Numbered from the stretch's first letter, positions 42,655 through 55,062 are shown. The stretch: 64,000 bases of DNA from Melitaea cinxia (GCF_905220565.1 NC_059416.1:2914001-2978000), one strand, 5' to 3'. The notes: generated by a model from the sequence alone, not told the origin. Numbers and translations are program-made.

Positions 42655-42715
42655 TTTCGATTCAGCCTGTAACATCCCACAGCTGGGCACAGGCCTCTTT
42701 CTTCATCAGTATCAC
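42655..42715 (-). mobile_element. Metulj-like SINE 3' tail, minus
   Basis: TTCAGCCTGTAACATCCCAC, then GCTGGGCACAGGCCTCTTTC: only the conserved tail is left. Confidence 0.55.
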
Positions 42716-42933
42716 CACACAATAGAGAACAGCTACTTATTAATATAGATAGATAAGTACATAATTATATTAAATTGTAATAAAAAAATTTTAATGGGGA
42801 AAAGGAGTTAGCCTCGTCGGTAACGTGGTCTGTTTTATAGTTTTAAATTTATATTATATCATATTGTATATTATAGCAGAATAAATTTAATGTTTATTTT
42901 CTTAAATGTACCCATTTAAAATTCTATTAATAA

Positions 42934-43103
42934 CTAGCTGACCGGACAAACTTCATTCTGTTAATAGTAAAATATTTTTTTATTTTTTTTAGTAGTAAAC
43001 CCTTCCGTGGACCTTAAGGAACATACAAAAAAATAAATTTGCTCGATTGGATGAGCCATTGTCGAGTTATGCGTTTAGCAACATGCATTTTTATTTAAAT
43101 AGA
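42934..43103 (-). mobile_element. Mini-Helitron, 170 bp, minus
   Basis: On the minus strand TC follows A (43104) and CTAG precedes T (42933). Interior resembles 13428-13627 (AAAAATGCATGTTGCTAAACGC). Confidence 0.6.
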
Positions 43104-44379
43104 TTTAAACATAAAACGTTCAAGTAAAATTTGGTTTATCAATGCCATCTAGTGAACTTTACTAGAACTAGCATTAAGTATACCTTTGTAAGTAATCACT
43201 ATCCAATGATAGATAGAGCTGGAAATATTTTGTAGCTGTTATTTACGCAAGGAAATAATATTAATTTGTATTAAATATCAAATTAATTATTGATACTTAC
43301 TCAAATTTTTATACGAAATAAACTACCAGTCTTTTTGAATTTTCGCTTTTTAAATAATTTTAGTTACCCTTTTTGCTGGAAGATGGCGGTCTATTCTAAA
43401 TTAGATATGTAATAATAATCTACTTTATATTTTTCGAAGATTTAAAACAATCCTTTTTCTAGACAGAAGTTGCTAATTTTTAGAATAAAAAAAATAACAG
43501 GCTACATATAGATATTTGAGTTACATATAGTCAAAATATAAAACGATTTAAAGGATTTATGAGGTAAGGCACAGCAGGAAATGCTTAAAAACATTAGCAG
43601 ATTGACTAGAAAAGTATCTCAATTCTCAACCTATATATAGGATCGGAAAGCGCTTGTGGCAGTCCTGATGTTGCAGGTTTCCTTAACAGCTCATCAGACG
43701 GACCCTCGCTGCCAGCCTATTGATACAAAAAAAGGAAATAAAATACATCGAAAGACGACAAACGAAAATAAACAACTTCGAAAACGCCAATTACATTTTA
43801 GGGTTCAGAAAATTAAAAAGCTAACAATCATACCTATAATGCGTGGTTGCAAAAAAGTACCAAACTTTTATGGAAGTCCCTACTTAACCAATGAAGATAT
43901 AAAACGACCCTAAAGATTCCTACCAGGGCAATTATAGGAGTAAATTAGTCATTAGGGCGAGTACGCACCGGCACTCGGAAAAGCTTCGGGCTACCACACC
44001 ATAAAATATACTTAATTGCTAAACCATTCAAAAAATTCCTTTACAATAATATCCATCGCTGCTTATCTTAAATAATCATTGTGAAGTTGTATAATAAACG
44101 TGCAATGAATATCGTGCTAGTAATTATTCCCGTTTGTTCTTGCTTTTCAGTGAGGGTGAGATTTCATTTTGCCTAAGGGCTAAAGGGTATTAGTGAATGG
44201 TTAAGGGGCCCCGTGAAGACACATTTCCGTATATCCGTTTGTTTGTGCGAACGTTATTTGTGAAGTTTGAGCTAATTTATAAATTTAATTTATTATTATT
44301 AAGGATGAAGTTAGGTACGCTTAATAAATGAATAATTTTGCTTTTATATGTCACTAGCGAACTCCATCGTCCATATTTT
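43104..44379. other. Intergenic sequence, no feature supported
   Basis: The open frame at 43656-43913 is Lys-rich, without family match, splice sites or a recognisable start context; I do not call it a gene. Confidence 0.45.
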
Positions 44380-44535
44380 TTATAGGAATAAGTAATCATC
44401 AACATATCATATACTCAAACCTTCTCCAAAACACGCTGTATTTTATGGTATAAGTATTATTCCGATCGGTTCAGTAGTTTTCGCAGTATAACCGAACAAA
44501 AACACCGGCTCTCCATTTATTTAGTATATATATGT
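44380..44535 (-). mobile_element. Helitron-like 5' fragment, minus
   Basis: Reverse match of 4541-4705: GCCGGTGTTTTTGTTCGGTT and ACTACTGAACCGATCGGAAT on the minus strand. Confidence 0.4.
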
Positions 44536-44724
44536 GATGTTATTCTCTAACTTTTTATTTTTTTACATGTAAAATGCCATAAACGAACTGTCATAGCCTG
44601 TTACCTATTGTTACCCTTATAATTTCAACCATCTTAACCTTAACATTACAACCACAGACGCGTTGGCGATTAAAAAAGATTATAAAATCAGATCAGGAAA
44701 TATAATAATATACCTATATGTAGC

Positions 44725-44812
44725 TATACCAGTCGGCCGTTACCTATAACACAAGCATTAAGTTGCTTACTTTAGGAACAGACGACTGTGGGTATTGTGT
44801 AGACATTTATTT
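44725..44812 (+). mobile_element. SINE family F 3' tail
   Basis: GTTACCTATAACACAAGCAT and AAGTTGCTTACTTTAGGAAC, as in the copy at 46118. Confidence 0.5.
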
Positions 44813-44912
44813 AAAAAAAAAATAAAGCAGGACGAAAAAAGGTTTTAGTTACTTAGTCTAACTCACCGTTTAAACCGTATATATCTTTTCTACTTCACTT
44901 CTTTTTAACTTT

Positions 44913-45252
44913 GTGCTGTGTGGCTACGGCACTAAAGAATTTAGCCACCCCCTCTCTTCCCGTGGGTGTCGTAAGAGGCGACTAAGGGATAAAACAATTC
45001 CACTACCACCTTAGAACTTAAGAAGCCGACCGATGGCGGGATAACCATCCAACTGCTGGCTTTGAAATACACAGGCCAAAGACGGGCAGCAGCGTCTTCG
45101 GTGCGACAAGGCCAGTACTGCGGTCACCAACCCGCCTGCCCAGCGTGGTGACTATGGGCAAAACACATGAGTTCACGTTATTTTTGGCGTAAACTTGTGG
45201 AGGCCTATTTCCAGCAGTGGACTGTATAGGCTGTAATGATGATGATGATGAT
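44913..45252 (+). mobile_element. SINE-like family B, full copy with (GAT)n tail
   Basis: GTGCTGTGTGGCTACGGCAC at the start and CAGCAGTGGACTGTATAGG at the end, followed by TGTAATGATGATGATGATG. The ATG-repeat tail is typical of RTE-mobilised elements. Confidence 0.75.
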
Positions 45253-45633
45253 TCTTTTTAACCTACTTCGATAAAAAGGTACAGGTCCTCAATAAGACTG
45301 CATTATTTTTATATAGGTTTTATTTGATGGATTTTGTATGATACATTTCTGTTACTGCGAAAGCTTGCTTATGGTGGTTTAAATTTGAGTGTGGTGCAAT
45401 GAGCTGTTTTTGAGTTAATGTCTATAGTAAGTAAGTATACTTGATACTAGATGTCAATTGAAGTCAGCTTTTTTGCAGGAGAAAATGATTTCTTTCTTTT
45501 CTTTTCTACTCAATGCGGGAGAGTGGGCTGGTAACATGATGCCGCACCTGTATTGTAAGGAGGAGCAAAATATAATCAGTACAATATGATTGTAATCATC
45601 ATTTAATATATCCTTTTTGTGCATAAATAGATA

Positions 45634-45993
45634 TTTGTTTTTTTTTTATGTCACTAATTCGGCACACAAGCGTACGGCTCACCTGATAGTAAGCGATTAA
45701 TGTAGCTTATGGACGCCTGCAACACCAGAAGCATCGCAAGCGCGTTGCCGACCCAATCCCCAATCCCCCTAGGAGCTGATGATGATGTTGATTTTTTTTG
45801 GATTAGGTCACAGCTAAATAGTACTGCTTTCAAGTGGTGTTGTGTTCCTGCGGTGAGTAAGGTGACCAGAGCTGGCTGACTGACTGGGGTAAGAGTCGGC
45901 AACTCGCTTGCGATGCTTCTGGTGTTCCAGGTGTCTTAATGCTACGGTAATCGCTTATCATAATAAGTGTGCATATTTGCCGTACCAGTTGTA
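45634..45993. repeat. Two family A copies in opposite orientation
   Basis: 45634-45775 is in plus orientation (GGCACACAAGCGTACGGCTC to CCCCCTAGGAGCT); 45788-45993 is in minus orientation (GGTCACAGCTAAATAGTACT to GTAATCGCTTATCAT). They meet at a GATGATGATG stretch and together form a large hairpin-capable sequence. Confidence 0.65.
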
Positions 45994-46117
45994 TAAAAAA
46001 GACAAAGTGAAATAATATGTTTAGAAAAATGTTAAATTGTTTCTGGTGACGGTAGTTTTATTACCGTAAACAGTTGCGGGTTTTATTCCCGATCAGGGAT
46101 GATATTTATAATAGCAC

Positions 46118-46340
46118 TTTGACTAGCCCGTTGGTGCAGGTTGTGGTTTCGTGGGTCGCAGGCTCGATTCCCGTCTGAGCCTGGGTGTAATAAGTGTATT
46201 TATATACGTATTATTTCCATGTATATTTATATAAAAAAAAATAGATTTAACAGTTGGCTGTTATCTGTAACACAAGCATTAAGTTGTTTATTTTATTTTA
46301 TATTAAGGAACAGATGGCTGTGTGTGTATGTTATAGGACA
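46118..46340 (+). mobile_element. tRNA-derived SINE family F, best-preserved copy
   Basis: GACTAGCCCGTTGGTGCAGG (A-box-like), GGCTCGATTCCC (B box), CTGGGTGTAATA, AT-rich centre, then TAACACAAGCATTAAGTTG and GGAACAGATGGCTGTGTGTG. Length about 220 bp. Confidence 0.7.
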
Positions 46341-46544
46341 TTCAAAAAAAAAAAAACAAAATATTTTTCTGGTATGGATACTTTCCCTTAAATTCCCACT
46401 GAACTCCACTTCGCTTTTGGATGTTAAGCTGATGTGATCTCGACTTTTGAGGAAATAAGCAGTCAACTTTCTGTAGAGCAATATGGTGGACTACGTGTAT
46501 GTTCCAGCCCTTCTTTTATGTATTTTTATATTAAATTACGGGGT

Positions 46545-46735
46545 TTTTAAAGAGTAACTGCGGAGCTTCTTGCCGATTCTTCTCTGCAGAATCTACATTC
46601 CGAATCGGTGGTAGCTTTACTTTTAATGATAATTAATTAATTAAAAACAAACGTAAATTTAATTTGTAAAATAACGGTTCAAGAGTTCTTTTGAAGCCTA
46701 GATTGAATAGTGTTCACATTTTGAAACGTATCTAA
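46545..46735 (+). mobile_element. Non-LTR element 3' region fragment
   Basis: AGCTTCTTGCCGATTCTTCT and CATTCCGAATCGGTGGTAGC. The same strings occur in reverse at 53263-53420. Family unknown; widespread type of lepidopteran LINE end. Confidence 0.45.
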
Positions 46736-46845
46736 AGTCAAACAAAATCAGAAGATTGGGGAGTTCATTTTAACTATCGGTAATTATTATAAAATAAATA
46801 AATAAAAAGTGAGTGTGTACTTATTTACTCACTCACTCACTCACT

Positions 46846-47097
46846 TACTTCAGCCTAATATAGTCCACTGCCGGACATAGGCCTCCACAAGTCCGCGCCA
46901 AAAATGGAGGGAACTCATGTGTTTTGCCCATAGTCACCACGCTGGGCAGGCGGGTTGGTGACCGCAGGGCTGGTTTTATCGCACCGAAGACGCCGCTGCC
47001 CGTCTTCAGCCTGTGTATTTCAAACCCAGCAGTTAGATGGTTATCCCGCCATCGGTCGGCTTTTTAAGTTCCATGGCTGTAGTGGAACTGTGTACTT
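46846..47097 (-). mobile_element. SINE-like family B, 5'-truncated, minus
   Basis: Tail CAGCCTAATATAGTCCACTG at the left, next to CACTCACTCACT repeats, running to TTCCATGGCTGTAGTGGAAC at the right. The open frame at 46955-47137 is a shadow. Confidence 0.7.
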
Positions 47098-47510
47098 ATG
47101 TACGCACGTAAGAAATTATACTTCATTGACTAGCTAACTTCACGTTGCTAACTTCTTCGTTGACTAGCTAACTTCAGGGTGTCGGTTTTTTGTGATGGTG
47201 TGCGCGCGCATCGTAAAAATTTACTCTCACCATTTTTCCCTATCGCGCCAAAAGAAGTGTAACTTCAAAAAACTATAATAATTATTTTAAATCTTATACG
47301 GCCATCTGTAGTTCGATTACAGAGCGACTATTTGAGTAGGCTAATAGGAAGTGTTACAATAGAGAGCGTCAATTCACGTTTTGATTTCAATTTTATACTT
47401 TTTTAATTGATTAATGTAATAAAACGTTTTAATTTTTTAATATCTCGATAATTGTTCTTCAAAAGTAAATTTCAATCGCATGTCGTGGCTGAAACAGTTT
47501 TTATCTGTTT

Positions 47511-47680
47511 TGTTTTCCTGCGGTGAGCAAGGTGACCAGAGCTACTGGGGGTAGGGTCGGTTTATACATGTTTATTCGTTGATTTTGATGATAATTCAGC
47601 CAGTAACATCCCACTGCTGGGCATCGGCCTCATTCTCCATGTAGGAGAAGAATTGGCTTAATTCTGTATGCGGTAGCTTG
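47511..47680 (-). repeat. Fragments of family A and of a Metulj-like tail
   Basis: 47511-47570: GGTGAGCAAGGTGACCAGAG (family A reversed). 47590-47665: CAGCCAGTAACATCCCACTG and GGGCATCGGCC (SINE tail reversed). Confidence 0.5.
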
Positions 47681-47709
47681 TTATTAGTTTTTTTAATTTT
47701 TATTTTGTA

Positions 47710-47884
47710 CTAGCCTTTACCCGCGGCTTCGCTCGCACTGAATTATTTTTAGCGAAAAGTATCCTATGTTACTTTTAATACCTCCAAGAATATATGTACA
47801 AAGATTCATGATGATAGGTTAAGTAGTTTTCGCGTGAAAGCGTAACAAACAAACTTACATTCATATTTATAATATTAGTAGGGA
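47710..47884 (-). mobile_element. Mini-Helitron, 175 bp, minus
   Basis: On the minus strand TC follows A (47885) and CTAG precedes T (47709). Ends CGCGGGTAAAGGCTAG. Non-coding. Confidence 0.6.
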
Positions 47885-47939
47885 TTAATTAAGTTATAAT
47901 AAGCCGTAAGCTATCCTAATAAAATAAATAAAGTAAAAT

Positions 47940-48215
47940 TAAATCCACCACGCTGCTCCACTGCGGTTTAGCGGTTATATACATACATCTGGAGCAGAGC
48001 TCCTATTATGAGTAACGACCACTATCAGATGTATATAATAACAGCCGGACCGATAGCTTAACGTGCTTTCCGAAACACGACAATGAGACCCACAGTGGCA
48101 GACATCCAAACCGGAATTAATATTTGAAAAATACAAAATAAGCGAGTGGAAATTGAATCCAGAAACCGCGGATGTTTACACCACACCAAAGCGGTTATTC
48201 GTTATTGTCAAGTAA
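47940..48215 (-). mobile_element. Metulj-like SINE, degenerate, minus
   Basis: CACGCTGCTCCACTGCGG, CCGACCGATAGCTTAACGTG in altered form, and a decayed tRNA-like end near 48190. The 3' tail is missing. Confidence 0.5.
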
Positions 48216-48446
48216 TCACAAACTTTGTAGTGAAGTACTTGTTACGCATTATGTAAAGGCAATTACGTCGAGCTCTTTATTATAATTGCATTACGACTAT
48301 GTAGATCTACTGTTACGTGTACATAATTCGTTTTCGAAATAAAAAAATAATATCACATTAATATTTTTTAACAATATTATTGTGCGTAGAAAACAAATGT
48401 ATAATAACAATAAAAAAAATACTTTTAAATTTCGAATTCTTTAAAT

Positions 48447-48690
48447 TTTTTTTTTTATATAACTAGGTCAGCAAACAAGCGTACGGCTTGTCTGATGGTA
48501 AGCGATTATCGTAGCTTATAGACCAATACCAGAAGCATCGGAAGCGCGTTGCCGACTCTACCCCCGACCTTCCCCAGGAGTTCTGGTCACCTTACGCACC
48601 ACAGGAGCACATCACCGCTTGAAAGCAGTTTTATTTAGCTATGATCTTCTGTAAGGTCGAGGTACTTCTCCACTCTGACTGTTCCCGATT
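48447..48690 (+). repeat. Interspersed repeat family A
   Basis: AACTAGGTCAGCAAACAAGC, CCAGAAGCATCGGAAGCGCG and CTTCTGTAAGGTCGAGGTAC. Confidence 0.6.
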
Positions 48691-49611
48691 TTGAGCAAGA
48701 ACGCAAAAGTGTCGGTTCTATTTATCATCAAAAACAACTGATAGCCGTCGTTATTCACAGACAGAAAATTATCCGTCAAGCCACTGAGAGTGTGGTGAAT
48801 AAGATTCAACATTTCTCTTACATGACCATGTCTTTACCCAGCCGTAGGATATTTACAACAAGTTTATTTCAATTCAGAAAACGATATAAGTTAATATAAT
48901 AACTGTTTAAGGCATACAGAAAAAGGTTCTAAAGCAATTCTTATTTTAAAATATTATTTAAAAAAAATACGTTAAAAACGCGCAGAGACATCAATACAGC
49001 ATACCTTAAGTTCTACAATATCAGTACCAACCCTTAATTGTGTTAGACATTGAGTATAACGGTACTTACATTTCGATCGATTACTTCTCGACAATTTCAC
49101 TTTGCACCCCTAACACCCTTACGTACTTATTATAAGGGTCGGTTTACCGTGAAGGGATGCTCCACCAGAGAGGGATGGAGATAGGGGATGGCTGGTTATT
49201 CGAATGGGTGTAGCTAGTATTGTGCCGCCCCAAATACAAGAGGGTAGCTGGCAGTCACAAGCGTGTTACTGGCGACGGTGCATGTTACTTAATTTACTTT
49301 ACGTTACGGATAGACTCGGGCATTTAATGAACTGTTTGTGATTTATTACTAAACTTTTAGTAGGTGTGTTGTGATTTTGTTCTATGTGGTTATGAGAAGG
49401 GATGGCTGATTTCAGTTGAGGTATGTACGTTTTTTTTTGAGTTATGATGTTATTGGAACATAATTTTTTTATTTTTAAACATGGAATTTAATGTCTTATA
49501 ACATAACGTATTGTATGTGTTAAAATGAGCATTATGTCATTTAAATATAAGAAGAGTTGCCTAAGGCTGGAATATATAAAGACTGGTACGTCTAGGTCTA
49601 GTACATACTCT
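48691..49611. other. Intergenic sequence, no feature found
   Basis: No supported reading frame or defined repeat. Confidence 0.5.
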
Positions 49612-49815
49612 TCTGTATCACAGCTAAATAATACTGTTTTCAAGCAGTGTTGTGGTCATGTTGGTGAGTAAGGTGACCAGAGCTCGTGGGGCATTGGGGG
49701 TAGGGTCGGCAACACGCTTGAGATGCTTCTGGTGTTGCAGGCATCTATAAGCTACGGTAATCGCGTACCATCAAGGGAGCCGTACGCTGGTTTGCCGACT
49801 TAGTTGTATAAAAAA
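49612..49815 (-). repeat. Interspersed repeat family A, minus
   Basis: TATCACAGCTAAATAATACT at the left to GCCGTACGCTGGTTTGCCGA and TAGTTGTATAAAAAATAA at the right. Confidence 0.6.
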
Positions 49816-51735
49816 TAAATAAATTTGGATTTCATCTAGCGGGGATAGATTTCATGGTATCTTTAATATCGAATATCTGTTATACAAATAATATAAATAT
49901 CTAAAAATCATTTTATTTTGAGTTTTATTTTTGTTAATCTTAAAAGGACTATTAAATTTTTTTAATTAGCCTGTTCGGTTAGTTATTAAAGTTCTTAACA
50001 GAAAAAAAAACAGTGTGTTTTTGACCACACGACTGAAGTAAAACTTCAGTAGAATAGACCTACACTGTGACTTAGATATATGAAACGTAACTGGCTATGA
50101 GAGAAAGAAAAAGAAAATGCGTGCTCGCACCTCTCTCTCTTGCTCCGTTCGCCTCGCCCGATCACACTTTTCGTAACGATCTCGTCACGCATTCACCAGC
50201 TTACTCCCAAATCAAGTAAAAAAAGAACGGGTTCAGTGGACCATCTTAGTATTTGGTCGAGTTTATTTAACGAAATTTAGAATATACTTGATACTGACTA
50301 CTCGCTTAGTTTCATTGGCGTTATCGAGATTTGCTATAGTTATTGGTTTCCGAATGGTATCGCGATGCTTTATTACACGAACGTTTATTAAATAAAAATG
50401 TGTTCTTAGAAGATTTATTTATGCTTTTGTCGATCAATAATAAATTGATTGGAACTAATTATCTTTATATTAAGTTTAATAGTCAAGTGGGCTTCTCTAC
50501 AAACTTTCGAATCTTACTTGCTGCTTTTTTTTTGAGTTTTTGATGTCGATTAATTTATTATAGCTTATCTATTACTTTGGAGTGCTTTTATGAAATAATA
50601 ATATGGTGGAAAATTTTCTAGATTTTGTAAAATTAATTTGTGTTAATATTTTTTATTATGTATAGCTGTTTCTTTCCCAAATATTAAATAAATAAATAAA
50701 TATACACTTTTTTTCGTTAGCAGTTATATAGAAAACTACTACTAATTCGGAATATACATTCTCCTGAAAGAAATTGGCTAGAAACTCAATAATTAAACCA
50801 ACTAGCCAATAATATTCTTAATGTTTTCGATAATTTTTAAAGATATAACAATTAAAATTATACATTTCCCTTAAATGATAGTAATTTTTGTAATATGAAT
50901 CATTAAGTTCCGTCCCTTAGGCTTCCAAACGTTCATTTAACATAATTTGTTATGTGACATGTTTTTTTACGTGTAATTAACTAATTCGTAATACACTTCC
51001 GTTAATGAATGTCGTTTTATTTTATAGCTAGATATTAATTTACGATTATTGTTCATATCTATAGTTTTGGTTATTAAATAAAATTCTTTGACGATTAGCA
51101 GGAAAGTGGACATAGGGTGCCAATCAAACCACCAATTGCAAATTCATGCGACGTTTCGATCCTTTATTGGACCATCATCAGGCATCTTTACATATAGTAG
51201 TCAATAGACATCTCCTTGTCAAAGTTCTTTCATTATGTAAGATTCTAAATCCAAATACATTATACAATCTATGAATTTTGAAAATTTAAACTAACAACAT
51301 TTGAATTTGATAGGTAACAATATGCACAATTTTAAGTTATTAAGTTTTTGGTTTTTACAATTTCAAGGCATCAAATTCTCCGAACTTGACTATTGAACTG
51401 CATCTTTACATATGTTCATTAAATTTATAATTTCTTTCTTCCTATTTTGGTTCTTTTAATTTATATTATTTCTACCCACATGTATTTTTCTTCAATGTTA
51501 TATATTATTTTTCATTATTAATCATTTCAATTGTTAAGATTTAAAAATTAGTCATTTCTTATAAAATTATGTCATTTAAAAAGAATACTTATAACAAATG
51601 GACACAACGATAAATAATTAAATATAATTTTTAATTATAGATTTATTATAGATGTTTGGAAAAAAATTGAAATAATTGTTTTTCTATTTGTAATACGTTG
51701 AAAAATATGTTAATAGGAGTTTTGATTTTTGTTAA
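49816..51735. other. Intergenic sequence with minor repeat fragments
   Basis: About 50030-50225 resembles the MITE-like element at 37579. At 51143-51192, GCGACGTTTCGATCCTTTAT with GGACCATCATCAGG is a repeat-like string of a type seen in retroelements. The open frame at 50343-50543 is unsupported. Confidence 0.4.
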
Positions 51736-51949
51736 TCTTACGAGTATATATAAAATTCTCGTTTCACAATGTTAGTTACAATACTCATCTGAAACGGCTA
51801 GACCGATTTTTATGAAATTTTGTGTGTTTATCGGGTAGGTCTGAGATTTGGCCAAAATCTATTTTACATATCCCTAAGTTGTGAAAGAAGGGGAGGTTAA
51901 GGGTGGTTAATAACATATATGGCAAAACAACGTTTGCGGGGTCAGTTAG
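51736..51949 (+). mobile_element. Mini-Helitron, 214 bp
   Basis: TC after A at 51735; TAAAATTCTCGTTTCACAAT; ends GGGGTCAGTTAG before T (CTAG mutated to TTAG). Same family as 29925 and 60890. Confidence 0.6.
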
Positions 51950-52459
51950 TAAATTTATATAATTTTTAATAGTTTGATAAAAGTAACTTCGATTAAGTAG
52001 ATTAAGATTTCTCAGATAAAACTGTTCTTTGCCATGCGTGGCAACTATTATTAAATAAAACAACACTCAGCAAAACCTGTATTCATTTTTGTAAAATTTT
52101 TAGTAGTGTTCTCATAATAATCATTGGCCTTAGTCCGTTTATTGCAGACGATTTAGACAGTGTCAGACAGACACTGTGTCGCCTAGGTAACTCTTCAGGA
52201 AAACGCAGAGTTGCCTAAGCTCTGCGCCACCCTCTCGACCTCACCGGCTAGGCCCACAGGACATAGTAAATAAATACATTATTTTGTAGTATTTTATCAT
52301 ATATTGACAGTAATTTGTATCAATTACTAAGCTAATTAATAATTAGCTCGTTGTCGCATTTTTCAGTGCCATACTTTCTGCTCTGGAGGCTGTGTATTCG
52401 ATTTTAACTATCAGTCTGAGTGTAATATAAATATAATTTTTATATATACAAATAATAAA

Positions 52460-52665
52460 TAAACAAACGCCTCACAATCAACCCCCACTAGGACTCACAC
52501 CCGTGTCGGGGGTCCGTAAACATACAATACACAAGCACGAACGCCGAGACCACGGCAAACATCTGTATGGACAATACAAATGTATGGCATGTGCGGGGAT
52601 AGAAACCCGTGACCACCAGCACAACATAAGCCAGTGTTGTAACCGTTGCACCAACGCGTCATCAA
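52460..52665 (-). mobile_element. Metulj-like SINE 5' part, minus
   Basis: Right end CCGTTGCACCAACGCG is the A box in reverse; GGATAGAAACCCGTGACC the B-box area. Left end shares GGGGGTCCG and CCCCCACTAGGA with 17999-18200, so this is a separate SINE subfamily without the RTE-like tail. Confidence 0.6.
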
Positions 52666-52689
52666 TGTGTATTATCAATATGTATTTCT

Positions 52690-52790
52690 TGTTAATATTC
52701 AGTTGACTGTTAGCAACAACACAAGCATTAGTTGCTTTCTTAGGAATAGGCAACCGTGTGTGTGTATGTTGTAGATATTTATTTTTGTAT
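52690..52790 (+). mobile_element. SINE family F 3' tail
   Basis: GACTGTTAGCAACAACACAA, GCATTAGTTGCTTTCTTAGG and GTGTGTGTATGTTGTAG. Confidence 0.5.
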
Positions 52791-52828
52791 GTAAATAGAT
52801 TTATGTTTTGGTATACTTATATACATAC

Positions 52829-53155
52829 GCTTCAGCCTGTAACATCCCACTGCTGGGCATAGGCCTCTTTCCCCATGTAGAAGAAGGAACAGAGCTCCAA
52901 TGCGGGTTGGCGGATATATTCCTTACTATGAGTAACGATCGCTATCAGGTGTACACGATAACAACCGGGACCGATGGCTTAACGTGCTCTCCGAGGCACG
53001 GTGGGGAGACCCACAAGGACTGCACCAACACCCAGACCATGGCAAACACCTGTATGGTCAATACAAATGTTTGTCATGTGTGAGGATCGAACCCGCAACC
53101 GCCAGCGCAACAGGTACAATCCATGGCTATAACCGTTGCGCCAACGCGGCGTCGC
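52829..53155 (-). mobile_element. tRNA-derived SINE, Metulj-like, full length, minus
   Basis: About 327 bp. Read on the minus strand it has GACGCCGCGTTGGCGCAACG (A box), GCGGGTTCGATCC (B box), a body with GGTCTCCCCACCGTGCCTCG, and the tail CCCAGCAGTGGGATGTTACA then GGCTGAAG. Plus-strand open frames here are incidental. The Metulj name rests on my memory of Heliconius SINEs. Confidence 0.7.
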
Positions 53156-53262
53156 GTATTTTGTTATATACCTATATATATAATAACATATTAATTTAAA
53201 ATAAATAGAGCCTTAATATAATTTGTAATTATGTATACTTATATAAAATTGTTTATCAAAAT

Positions 53263-53420
53263 CAAAATCAAAAACAGCTTTATTCAAATAGGCTCCAAGA
53301 GCACTTTTGAATCGTCATTTTACAAATTAAAACTTTAAAAATAAATTATTATATTTGTAGAAGTAAAGCTACCACCGATTCGGAATGTAGATTCTGCAGA
53401 TAGGAATCGGCAAGAAACTC
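53263..53420 (-). mobile_element. Non-LTR element 3' region fragment, minus
   Basis: AAAAACAGCTTTATTCAAAT and CGATTCGGAATGTAGATTCT with ATCGGCAAGAAACTCAGC; same family as 46545-46735. Confidence 0.5.
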
Positions 53421-53589
53421 AGCAGTTATTCATATTAATATAGTATGTTTAAAGAACAATATAAAGAAGATAAATAAGTAGATAATTGCAAAAGCATTAT
53501 TAGAAGAAATTATCGAATATATACAAGGTGTATCTAGAAAACAATTTTTTATATCATAGTTCTTCTTCTTTTAAATTCTTACTTCCTCT

Positions 53590-53720
53590 AGGATTTGCCA
53601 ATATCCGAGTAACTGAATTTGTTCTGTTATTTTGAAATTGACTCTACTTAATGTGCTGGTTTTGTGAGATTCCAAATTTATGTCAAAGAAAGAGAAGAAT
53701 TTAAAATCTGTTGATCCACC
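53590..53720 (-). CDS. Possible isolated coding exon, unrecognised
   Basis: On the minus strand the sequence CTTGTTTTAG (acceptor-like) is followed by an open frame with balanced composition (STDFKFFSFFDINLESHKTS) to a donor-like GTAAGA after CTAGAGGAA. No neighbouring exon was found, so it may be chance or a gene relic. Confidence 0.2.
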
Positions 53721-54959
53721 TAAAACAAGACACAAACAAATATATGTAAACATATATGGGTTAGTATAAGACAAACAATTTTACAGCCTAATGTTATTTA
53801 GTGAGATAAATGAACATAAAATATTTAGAAATGGAGTATGTATATATGACAGAACAGGTTATATCATAGTTTGTTAGTCGAAATTGGTACACAAATGACA
53901 GGCTTGCATAGTGTTGGGCCACCGGATACTACCCAATACTGCCACATTAGTTACACTAACTCCACACTAAATCCACGAATCCACTATAAAATAATATTAA
54001 TTTTTACGCATGTAAAAATAAGTGTTATTACGGGTTTTAAAAAGAACACACGGCAAGCAATAAAAATTAAAATTGCAGTTAATTAGTAAATAATATTAAC
54101 ATCAGAGCTATATAGATCGGAACAAATGATAACAGGCAATGAAACTTCACTTCATTGTAACAACGCGGTTAATAACTAAATGTACTTTTAACAGTTTCCT
54201 GTGAAATCGTAAACTATAATAAATTCAAATTTAACCCTTTACGATGTTAAGATGCGCGATTGACGCTTACACCGTTAGCGCTATTATTATAGTTTTATTA
54301 ACGCTTCGCCTGTTTTGATAATGGATTTCGACTACTGTTATGTCACGTGTTTAAATAAACATTATTCTTTTTTTAATTTTTGCGTTATCTGTAATACACA
54401 CACGGTTGTCTGTTCCTACGGTAAGCAATTTAATGTTTATGCTATCAAGTAACAGACGAATGTTTTTATTTTATTTTATTTATAATAATATAAGGACTAC
54501 AAACAGAATTAAGGCAGTTACAGCATGCACTTTGGACTAGTAAGTCGGACTAGGACGTCTGACTCGAAAACAAATTTATAAAAAATATAAATCATTATTA
54601 CTAGTAGAAATTCATATAAGTACTTAACAGCTTTAATCAAGGAATCAATCGAATTTTGCAGTTTTTCTTATAATTTAGCGTGGTTATCGGCAAATATGTC
54701 TGATGACTGACTGTAAATCTTGTGTAGGGCCTACTCAGTGTAGGTATTAAGGAATAATAACTGAGGTTTTTTTTTATTTTTTATATTTTTTGGTTTGATC
54801 TCTGAGTTTTAATTAAGTAAATAGTGCTATGAGATACCCGTGGTATGCGAGAGGAGACTTTTAGTGCGCTCAGGGTTTCTGAATTATCGACATTGTCATT
54901 TATTAGTTTGTGTAAAAAAATGCATCAAGTAGCTTATGCGTATTTGAGAGTAAGTTGAA
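53721..54959. other. Intergenic sequence, no gene found
   Basis: Contains a reversed SINE F tail fragment at about 54393-54460 (CACACGGTTGTCTGTTCCTA). The open frame at 53871-54086 is unsupported. Confidence 0.45.
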
Positions 54960-55062
54960 ACATATATAAATATATACAAATATTACACCCATACTCGGGC
55001 GGGAATCGGACCCATAACCCCCCAACAAAAAAACAGGGTCACTATAAACTGGTCAAGAACCT
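54960..55062 (-). mobile_element. SINE family F 5' part, minus
   Basis: AATATTACACCCATACTCGG and GCGGGAATCGGACCCATAAC (B box reversed), then CACTATAAACTGGTCAAG. Confidence 0.5.

Noticed and set aside
43656..43913. 85-residue Lys-rich frame considered as a small gene
   Set aside because: No family, splice or regulatory support, and composition follows the AT-rich background.
52503..53199. Open frames of 67-91 residues
   Set aside because: They lie entirely in tRNA-derived SINE sequence.
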